Assembly (NCBI GenBank): GCA_016284635.1
Contig: JAEEPF010000007.1
Coordinates: 1 to 46,417, forward strand
Reading direction: 5' to 3'
From: Prevotella sp.
Lineage (GTDB): Bacteria; Bacteroidota; Bacteroidia; Bacteroidales; Bacteroidaceae
Length of the DNA: 46,417 bases
A program made the translations under genes and the position numbers. The notes under the pieces were generated by a model. It saw only the letters and a list, made by a program, of their open reading frames with translations. It made no database searches and was not told the origin of the DNA. Position 1 is the stretch's first letter. Each line of letters begins with the position of its first letter. Below, in pieces: positions 28,585 through 35,464 of the stretch.

Positions 28585-28657
28585 GTAATCATAAAGTTCT
28601 TGGCGATGCCAAGCGGCAAAGCCGAGCGCAAAGTTTAAAGTTCAAAGTTCAAAGTTG
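28585..28657 (+). repeat. GTAATCATAAAG-(AAAGTTC)n array upstream of murB, interrupted by a double-hairpin module
   Basis: GTAATCATAAAGTT[CTTGGCGATGCCAAGCGGCAAAGCCGAGCG]CAAAGTTTAAAGTTCAAAGTTCAAAGTTG. Confidence 0.88.
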
Positions 28658-29683
28658 AAGGATTTCCGCAATTATAGTCTGAAGGAGCATAATACATTTG
28701 GCATCGACGCCAAGTGCAGCCGGTTCATAGAGTTTGAAGACGATGATGAAGCCGTCGAGGTGGCTAAGATCTTGCGTGAATCAGCTACACCTTATATAAT
28801 AATAGGTGGAGGCAGCAACCTCCTGTTGACGAAAGACTTTGATGGCATCGTGGTGCGGTCAGGCATCAGGGGGCATTACTTTGAGGAGTCAGGAGACAGG
28901 AGTCAGGAGACAGGAGTCAGAATGACCTGCGGCAGTGGTGAGGTGTGGGACGATATGGTCGCCACCAGCCTCAAGGGTGGCTATTACGGTATGGAGAACC
29001 TCTCGCTGATTCCTGGCGATGTGGGGGCCTCGGCTGTGCAGAATATCGGTGCCTATGGTATGGAGGCCAGCGACCTGATACTCTGTGTCTGGATGATAGA
29101 GATTCCTACAGGAAAGCCTTGGATGATAGGCAATGAGGAATGTGAATATGGCTACAGGCAGAGCCGCTTCAAGCAAGACTGGAAGAACCGCTTCCTCATA
29201 ACACGTGTGACCTATGGTCTGGCCAGAACCTTCCAACCGCATCTGGACTATGGCAACATCCGTCAGGAACTGGAGCGGAGAGGCATCAAGGAACCAACTG
29301 CCCAGCAACTGCGCGATGTGATCATCGATATCCGCAATGCTAAACTGCCTGATCCAAAAATTGAGGGCAATGCCGGCAGTTTCTTTATGAATCCCATCGT
29401 CACTCGCCAGAAATATGAGAAGCTTGCTGCCCTGTATCCGGATATGCCACACTACAAGGTGGACTCCCGTCATGAGAAGATTCCTGCAGGCTGGATGATA
29501 GAGCAGTGTGGTTGGAAGGGAAAGAGCCTGGGCCGTGCTGGTGTCCATGATAAGCAGGCGCTGGTGCTTGTGAATCGTGGTGGTGCCACTGGCTCTGAGA
29601 TCGTCGCCCTCTGTGATGCCATCCGCAAAGACGTAAAGGCCAAATTCGACATCGACATCCATCCAGAAGTCAATATAGTGTAA
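28655..29683 (+). CDS. murB: UDP-N-acetylmuramate dehydrogenase
   Basis: SLKEHNTFGIDAKCS, YIIIGGGSNLLLTKDFDGIVVRS, IPGDVGASAVQNIGAYG, GNAGSFFMNPIV; TTG start inside a heptad array. Confidence 0.94.
   Translation: MKDFRNYSLKEHNTFGIDAKCSRFIEFEDDDEAVEVAKILRESATPYIIIGGGSNLLLTKDFDGIVVRSGIRGHYFEESGDRSQETGVRMTCGSGEVWDDMVATSLKGGYYGMENLSLIPGDVGASAVQNIGAYGMEASDLILCVWMIEIPTGKPWMIGNEECEYGYRQSRFKQDWKNRFLITRVTYGLARTFQPHLDYGNIRQELERRGIKEPTAQQLRDVIIDIRNAKLPDPKIEGNAGSFFMNPIVTRQKYEKLAALYPDMPHYKVDSRHEKIPAGWMIEQCGWKGKSLGRAGVHDKQALVLVNRGGATGSEIVALCDAIRKDVKAKFDIDIHPEVNIV
28885..28919 (+). repeat. five heptads GGAGTCA/GGAGACA inside murB
   Basis: reverse complement of the family in the DUF3256-type gene. Confidence 0.93.
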
Positions 29684-29725
29684 TCATAAAGCTCAAAGTT
29701 TAAAGCTCAAAGTTCAAAGTTCAAA
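29681..29725 (+). repeat. GTAATCATAAAG-(AAAGYTC)n array upstream of MBL gene
   Basis: GTAATCATAAAGCTCAAAGTTTAAAGCTCAAAGTTCAAAGTTC. Confidence 0.9.
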
Positions 29726-29730
29726 AAATA

Positions 29731-30492
29731 ATGAGGCTTACATTCTTAGGAACGGGAACATCTTGCGGCGTACCAGTGATTGGTTGCCAGTGTGAGGTCT
29801 GCCAGAGCAAAGACCCACGTGACAAGCGTCTGCGCTGTTCAGCTTTGGTGGAGACGGATACCACTCGGCTGCTCATTGACTGTGGGCCTGATTTCCGTCA
29901 GCAGATACTGCCTCAGCCCTTCCGCAAGATTGACGGCATCCTGATTACCCATTCCCACTACGACCACATGGGAGGTATGGACGATATCCGTCCATACTGT
30001 CAGTTTGGTGAGATGAACGTTTATGCTGATCCAAAGGCGAAGGAGGCGATGCTGGAAATGCTGCCTTACTGCTTTGCTGAGCACCGTTACCCGGGTGTGC
30101 CTGCCATCGGACTGCATGAGATACTGCCGCATCATCCCCTGCACATCGGTGACCTTGACATCATGCCCATCGAGGTGATGCACGGCAAACTGCCCATCCT
30201 TGGCTATCGCATAGGTCCGCTGACCTATATCACAGATATGAAGACCATCGATGATTCTGAGTTGCCTTATCTGGAAGGCACTCAGCTGCTGGTGGTCAAT
30301 GCCCTCCGTTTCACCAAGCCACACCATTCCCATCAGTTGGTGGATGATGCCGTTGCCTTCGCCAAGAGGGTAGGAGCCCCCAAGACTTTATTGATCCACA
30401 TGTGCCACGATATTGGTCTGCATGAACAGGTCAACAAGATTCTTCCAGAGGGAATCGATTTGGCCTATGACGGACAGATTGTGACGATTTAA
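29731..30492 (+). CDS. MBL-fold metallo-hydrolase (PhnP-like)
   Basis: MRLTFLGTGTSCGVPVIGCQCEVC, ITHSHYDHMGGMDDIRPYC. Confidence 0.88.
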   Translation: MRLTFLGTGTSCGVPVIGCQCEVCQSKDPRDKRLRCSALVETDTTRLLIDCGPDFRQQILPQPFRKIDGILITHSHYDHMGGMDDIRPYCQFGEMNVYADPKAKEAMLEMLPYCFAEHRYPGVPAIGLHEILPHHPLHIGDLDIMPIEVMHGKLPILGYRIGPLTYITDMKTIDDSELPYLEGTQLLVVNALRFTKPHHSHQLVDDAVAFAKRVGAPKTLLIHMCHDIGLHEQVNKILPEGIDLAYDGQIVTI

Positions 30493-30565
30493 TGGTAAAA
30501 AAGTGTTTAATATGGCGCCTAATAGTTAATAAGTATTTAATATTGGCATTTTTTCGGTAAAAATG

Positions 30566-30597
30566 TTTGGTGGATAGAATAATAGTCGTATCTTTGC
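30566..30597 (+). promoter_or_regulatory. Bacteroidota sigma-70 promoter for putative sRNA copy 2
   Basis: TTTG-N19-TATCTTTGC. Confidence 0.75.
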
Positions 30598-30602
30598 AAT
30601 GT

Positions 30603-30668
30603 GTTTTTCATAGTATTAGATTTAAGGTTAACAAAGGTTTGGGGTCACAGCGGTGACCCATTTTTTTT
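30603..30668 (+). ncRNA. putative sRNA (copy 2 of a paralogous pair)
   Basis: TTTG(30566)-N19-TATCTTTGC(30589) promoter, conserved GTGTTTTTCATAGTATTAGATTTAAGGTTAAC, terminator GGGTCAC agcg GTGACCC ATTTTTTTT. Confidence 0.65.
30642..30668 (+). terminator. rho-independent terminator of putative sRNA copy 2
   Basis: GGGTCACAGCGGTGACCC followed by ATTTTTTTT. Confidence 0.8.
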
Positions 30669-30743
30669 GTCCTTACGTCAAAACACACCATCATCCGCCG
30701 ACATCATATATCAGCGTCTAAAGTGTCTGAACGTCTTAGCGTC

Positions 30744-31028
30744 TTAATGTTTCTTCTTGGATTTTTTGGAGGAAAAACCAAAGATACCTCCGTAGTTCTT
30801 CATCAGCTTCCTGATCAACAGGAAAGCATCGATGGCTGTGATGCTGTTGGCAATAAGGCCGGAGAAGTATTCCCCCTTGGTGCTTCCTTCGCGTTTGATA
30901 AAGGTCTGGTGCCACAAAGCACTGAACTTCGTGTTGTCTTGCTGTATCTCAGCGGCAAGTTCTTCCTTGCGGAGTCTGATCTCTTCAAGCGTGTGATAAT
31001 GGCGCTTTGGCTTTTTTACGGGAAGCAT
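30744..31028 (-). CDS. conserved small protein of unknown function
   Basis: 94-aa ORF in the same operon orientation as the holin-like and YtxH genes. Confidence 0.6.
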   Translation of the reverse strand: MLPVKKPKRHYHTLEEIRLRKEELAAEIQQDNTKFSALWHQTFIKREGSTKGEYFSGLIANSITAIDAFLLIRKLMKNYGGIFGFSSKKSKKKH

Positions 31029-31032
31029 GGAG

Positions 31033-31067
31033 TAATTGATAATGGATAATTGATAATTGACAATGAA
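31033..31067 (-). repeat. TCAATTA heptad array upstream of the 30744-31028 gene
   Basis: AATTGATAATGGATAATTGATAATTGACAATGAAT on + strand. Confidence 0.85.
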
Positions 31068-31418
31068 TTAAGAGTTCATAAACAGACTGGCGAGGAACTT
31101 CACCAAGGGCTTCTGAATCCAGTTCTTACGGAAGATGATAAACAGGAAGAATAATATAAGATGTACGCCTGAGACGATCAGGAAGGCCTTTGCCATACCG
31201 ATCCATGTGGCCAGCCAACAGGCAACGGCAAAAGAGAAGTACATCAGTACGGCAATGACGAACATGAAAAAGAGGATAGTCAAGGCGGTGGCCGTCAGAA
31301 GGCGCACCACCTTGTCTATCACATCAAGTTTGACGTATTCCGTCTGAAGCCCAAGATAGTGTTTCAACACCTCTATCAGCTGGGCAATCGTCTCAACATT
31401 CTTGTCGCTGGAGAGCAT
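31068..31418 (-). CDS. phage holin family (holin superfamily III-like) membrane protein
   Basis: two TM helices, N-terminal amphipathic region, next to YtxH gene. Confidence 0.7.
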   Translation of the reverse strand: MLSSDKNVETIAQLIEVLKHYLGLQTEYVKLDVIDKVVRLLTATALTILFFMFVIAVLMYFSFAVACWLATWIGMAKAFLIVSGVHLILFFLFIIFRKNWIQKPLVKFLASLFMNS

Positions 31419-31419
31419 G

Positions 31420-31632
31420 TTATTCTTCCTCAGTCACGTCCTGAATGTCATCGACAAGATCGACCACTTCCTTGCGGCTCAGTTTGATGTTGTGCTTCTT
31501 CAGGAAAGCCTCCACAGCATCAGTGATCTTAATACGAGTGTCCTGTCCTTTCTCCGGGGCCATGAGAATGCCCAGAGCTGCGCCGGCGATAGCTCCACCG
31601 AGGAATGCGCTAAGATAACCTAAACTTTTCAT
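31420..31632 (-). CDS. YtxH domain-containing protein
   Basis: LSAFLGGAIAGAALGILMAPEKGQDTRIKI. Confidence 0.8.
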   Translation of the reverse strand: MKSLGYLSAFLGGAIAGAALGILMAPEKGQDTRIKITDAVEAFLKKHNIKLSRKEVVDLVDDIQDVTEEE

Positions 31633-31851
31633 ACGCTTAATTGTTTTGTTAGTGAATCAATTGTTTGTCTGTGCAAATATACAAATTTTTTCCGTTGTAG
31701 CGCAAAAAAGTAGCAATTTTTTTGAAAAAAAGTGATGTTTTCCTCGTTTTAACAAACTTTATGTGCCTTTTTTACTCGGATTTGCGTGATATTTTGTAAT
31801 TTCGCAGCAAATTTGATAATTAATTAATTCTAAACAAACAAAATAACAAAA

Positions 31852-32346
31852 ATGAAGAAGTACACACTTATCTGCATCGGTTTATGTGCAGCAATGGCTT
31901 TTACAAGCTGTAAATCTAGTGAGAGTGCCTACAAGAAGGCTTACGAGAAGGCAAAGCAGTATGACACCCAGACCGCCCAGCAGGCTGCTCCCGCAGCTCA
32001 GGAGGCAGTGGTAGCTCCCGTGGAGGCAAAGCCTGTTACTGAGACAAAGGTCGTCGACAACCTCGACAATGTCTCTTTCCGTCAGGAGAGCGTACAGCTG
32101 ATTCATGGCAATGGCCTGAATGCATTCAGCGTGGTGGTTGGCTCGTTCGGTCTGCTCTCAAATGCTGAGAGTCTGTATCAGCGTCTGAAGGATGCCGGCT
32201 ATGATGCACAGGTTGTGAAGAACGAGGAGAAGAACATGTATCGTGTTGTTGCCTCTTCCTTCGCTGAGAAATCTGCAGCTGTCAGCAGCCGTGACCAGCT
32301 CCGCAACACCTATCCCGATGCATGGCTCCTCTATAACGCACGTTAA
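31852..32346 (+). CDS. SPOR domain-containing lipoprotein
   Basis: lipobox AFTSCKSS; SVVVGSFGLLSNAESLYQRLKDAGYDAQVVKNEEKNMYRVVASSF. Confidence 0.85.
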   Translation: MKKYTLICIGLCAAMAFTSCKSSESAYKKAYEKAKQYDTQTAQQAAPAAQEAVVAPVEAKPVTETKVVDNLDNVSFRQESVQLIHGNGLNAFSVVVGSFGLLSNAESLYQRLKDAGYDAQVVKNEEKNMYRVVASSFAEKSAAVSSRDQLRNTYPDAWLLYNAR

Positions 32347-32357
32347 GCAGCGTTGCA

Positions 32358-32768
32358 GTGAGGATATTGTCCATCGATTACGGTAAGAAACGTACCGGTT
32401 TAGCAGTCACCGACCCTCTTCAGCTCATAGCAGGAGGGTTGGCGACTGTTTCAACATCAGAGCTTTTTGATTGGCTGCAAGCCTACAAGGCGCGAGAGCC
32501 ACTGGAGCGGATCATCATTGGTGAACCCCGTCAGCCAAACGGACAGCCGAGTGAGAACCTGCAGCGTGTGCAGCAGTTTGTGGCCAGATGGCGCAAGGCA
32601 GTACCTGATGTACCCATTGAGTACTATGACGAGCGTTTCACCTCTGTGCTGGCTCATCAGGCGATGCTCGACGGAGGCCTCAAGAAGAAAGCCCGTCAGG
32701 ACAAGGCCCTTGTAGACGAGATCTCTGCTACCATCATCCTGGAGGACTATCTCCGCAGTCGCAAATAA
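32358..32768 (+). CDS. ruvX: Holliday junction resolvase RuvX/YqgF
   Basis: ILSIDYGKKRTGLAVTDPL, YDERFTSVLA, KKARQDKALVDEISATIILEDYL. Confidence 0.92.
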   Translation: MRILSIDYGKKRTGLAVTDPLQLIAGGLATVSTSELFDWLQAYKAREPLERIIIGEPRQPNGQPSENLQRVQQFVARWRKAVPDVPIEYYDERFTSVLAHQAMLDGGLKKKARQDKALVDEISATIILEDYLRSRK

Positions 32769-32800
32769 TTATCAATTGTCAATTTTCAATTATCAATTCA
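32769..32800 (+). repeat. TCAATTA heptad array at ruvX/def junction
   Basis: TATCAATTGTCAATTTTCAATTATCAATTCA. Confidence 0.85.
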
Positions 32801-32801
32801 A

Positions 32802-33362
32802 GTGATTCTACCTATTTATATATATGGTCAGCCTGTGCTGAGAAAGGTGACAGAAGATATCACCGCCGACTATCCGCAGTTGAAGGAACTGATAGCTGAC
32901 ATGTGGGAAACACTGGCAGAGTCGGAAGGTATCGGTCTTGCTGCTCCACAGATTGGCAAGGCCATCCGTCTGTCTGTTATTGACCTGGATGTGATTTCCG
33001 ATGACCTGCCTGAATACAAAGGATTCCGACAAGTGTTCATCAATCCCCATATCATCGAATATGATGAGACGAAGACAGACACCTCAGAAGAAGGATGTCT
33101 GTCGCTTCCTGCCATCCATGAGAAGGTGGAGCGTCCATCACGTATCCATGTGGAATGGGATGATGAGGACTTCAATCATCACGACGAATGGATTGAGGGT
33201 TACCTTGCCCGCGTGATGCAACATGAGTTCGACCATCTAGATGGAAAGATGTTTGTCGACCACATTTCTCCACTTCGTAAACAACTTATTAAGAGTAAGT
33301 TACGTGCTTTGATTCAAGGACGTTACCGCTGCGCTTATAAGACAAAACCGGTAAAAAGGTAA
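32802..33362 (+). CDS. def: peptide deformylase
   Basis: [35 protein letters not shown] start abuts a TCAATTA array, stop lies in a GGTAAAAA array. Confidence 0.94.
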   Translation: MILPIYIYGQPVLRKVTEDITADYPQLKELIADMWETLAESEGIGLAAPQIGKAIRLSVIDLDVISDDLPEYKGFRQVFINPHIIEYDETKTDTSEEGCLSLPAIHEKVERPSRIHVEWDDEDFNHHDEWIEGYLARVMQHEFDHLDGKMFVDHISPLRKQLIKSKLRALIQGRYRCAYKTKPVKR

Positions 33363-33389
33363 AAAAGTAAAAGAGTAAAAAGGTAAAAC
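33350..33389 (+). repeat. GGTAAAAA array at def/TPR gene junction
   Basis: GGTAAAAAGGTAAAAAAGTAAAAGAGTAAAAAGGTAAAA. Confidence 0.85.
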
Positions 33390-35381
33390 ATGCTGCACAT
33401 GAATAGTACCTTGGGTATAAAAGGTAAGAGGTTTGGTTGCTTCTTACTTTTTTACCTTTTTACCTTTTTACCTTTAAAGGCCCAGTTCAACACCGATCGT
33501 CTGGTGATGATCGGACGCTCAGCCCTCTATTATGAGGACTACGTGCTTTCCATCCAATATTTCAATCAGGCCATCAGTCAGAAGCCCTGGCTCTATGAAC
33601 CTTGGTTCTTCCGTGGGGTGGCGAAGTATTATTTGGATGATTACCGTGGGGCTGAATCAGACTGTTCTGAGGCTATTGAGCGCAATCCATATGTGACCAG
33701 TGCGTATGAAGTGAGAGCCCTCTGTCGCATCAATCAGAAGAAGTTCGCAGAGGCTGTCAGTGACTACAATCGTGCTTTGCGCTATGACCCAGAGAATCAG
33801 ATTTATTGGTATAACCGTGTCCTTTGCCTCATTCAGAATAAGGAATACGACCGTGCGATGACACAGATTGACACAATGATCACCCGTTGGTCACGTTATG
33901 CCAGGGCCTATGCCGTACAAGGGGAGGTCTACCTCTTGCAGAAAGATACTACCAATGCTATCAATGCGCTCGATAAGAGTCTGGAGATTGATCCCTATGA
34001 TGGTGGCATTTGGTCAGAAAGGGCTGTCATCAGTCTCAGTCAGAAGAACTGGAAAGAGGGTGAGGAGTTCTTGTCTCAGGCTATTCGTCTGCTTCCTCGT
34101 CATTCTGGCAACTATATCAACCGTGCGATGGCCCGATACAACCAGAATAACCTGCGTGGGGCAATGACAGACTATGATACGGCCCTTGACATAGATCCCA
34201 ACAACTTTCTTGGACACTATAACCGCGGTCTGCTCCGTGCCCAAGTGGGTGACGACAACCGTGGTATTGAAGACTTCGACTTTGTGCTGAAGCTGGAACC
34301 CAACAACCTGATGGCGCTTTTTAATCGTGCTTTGCTGTTGGAACAAACGGGTAATCTGCGGGCTGCCATCCGTGACTATTCAAAGGTCATTGAGGACTTC
34401 CCCAACTTCTGGTTCGGCTTGGAGCACAGAGCCTCCTGTTATCGTCGCTTGGGTAACACCAAACAGGCAGAACTGGATGAGTTCCGTATCCTGAAAGCCC
34501 AGATGGACAAGCGTTATGGCAAGCAGCCGCGCCTCTCTCAGAAACAGATGCGCCGTCGCAGTGATGAGGATCTAGAGAAATACAACCAACTGGTCATTGC
34601 CGACGAAGAGGAAGTGGAGCATGAGTACAAGAGTGCCTATCGTGGTCGTGTGCAGAACCGCAAGGCTGATCTGGCTTTCCTGCCGATGTATGGCCTGACC
34701 TTCACACGTCCATCGGATGAAGTGAAGACCGAGATGCCATACGAAGAGACTGTGGAGGCCTATAATGCTAAATCCCGTTCCCGTCGTGTCTATGTGTCCT
34801 GTGATCAGACCAAACTCGATGAGGACCGTATGAAACAGACGTTTGTCTATATTGATTCCCTCAGTACAGCCATTGACGCCAGCAAGAATACGCAAGATGT
34901 CAAGCCCTTGCTCCTGATGCGTGCCATCGCCTACAGCACCATCCAGAACTTCGACAATGCCATCGACGATCTGAGCATCTGTCTGCAGATTGATTCCACG
35001 CTGACACTGGCCCTCTGGCAGCGTGCTGTCTGCCAAGCGAAGATCAATGAGTTCAATGCCTCTCAGGGTACGAACATTGATCTCCAGTCTGCCAACGTCT
35101 TGGGTGATCTCTCGACAGCCATCCAGAAGTCGCCCAACAATACCTATTTATATTATAATAGAGGTAATCTTCATGCCCAGCGTCAGGACTACCAGCGTGC
35201 CATCGATGACTATACCAAGGCCATCTCTCTTGAAGAGCGTCTGGCAGAGGCTTACTTCAACCGTGGACTCGCTCTCATCTATATGAAGCGTGAGGCAGAA
35301 GGCATCGCCGACCTCAGCAAAGCTGGTGAGTTAGGACTCTATCAGGCCTACAGCATCATCAAACAAAAGACAGGAAAATGA
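33390..35381 (+). CDS. tetratricopeptide repeat protein
   Basis: multiple TPR units (e.g. AISQKPWLYEPWFFRGVAKYYLDDYRGAESDCSEAIERNP); repeat-derived signal peptide. Confidence 0.88.
   Translation: MLHMNSTLGIKGKRFGCFLLFYLFTFLPLKAQFNTDRLVMIGRSALYYEDYVLSIQYFNQAISQKPWLYEPWFFRGVAKYYLDDYRGAESDCSEAIERNPYVTSAYEVRALCRINQKKFAEAVSDYNRALRYDPENQIYWYNRVLCLIQNKEYDRAMTQIDTMITRWSRYARAYAVQGEVYLLQKDTTNAINALDKSLEIDPYDGGIWSERAVISLSQKNWKEGEEFLSQAIRLLPRHSGNYINRAMARYNQNNLRGAMTDYDTALDIDPNNFLGHYNRGLLRAQVGDDNRGIEDFDFVLKLEPNNLMALFNRALLLEQTGNLRAAIRDYSKVIEDFPNFWFGLEHRASCYRRLGNTKQAELDEFRILKAQMDKRYGKQPRLSQKQMRRRSDEDLEKYNQLVIADEEEVEHEYKSAYRGRVQNRKADLAFLPMYGLTFTRPSDEVKTEMPYEETVEAYNAKSRSRRVYVSCDQTKLDEDRMKQTFVYIDSLSTAIDASKNTQDVKPLLLMRAIAYSTIQNFDNAIDDLSICLQIDSTLTLALWQRAVCQAKINEFNASQGTNIDLQSANVLGDLSTAIQKSPNNTYLYYNRGNLHAQRQDYQRAIDDYTKAISLEERLAEAYFNRGLALIYMKREAEGIADLSKAGELGLYQAYSIIKQKTGK
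33444..33475 (-). repeat. inverted GGTAAAAA array inside the TPR gene signal-peptide coding region
   Basis: TTACTTTTTTACCTTTTTACCTTTTTACCTTT. Confidence 0.85.
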
Positions 35382-35464
35382 AGATTTTTTGTTTCTTTTG
35401 TTCTTTTGTCTAAAAAAATAAGTAACTTTGCACGCAATTTCAAATTCAAACATATATTGTAGAT

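Noticed and set aside
31068-31418. Prophage remnant suggested by the holin-like gene
   Set aside because: No other phage genes nearby; holin-III-like plus YtxH genes are common chromosomal pairs in Bacteroidota.
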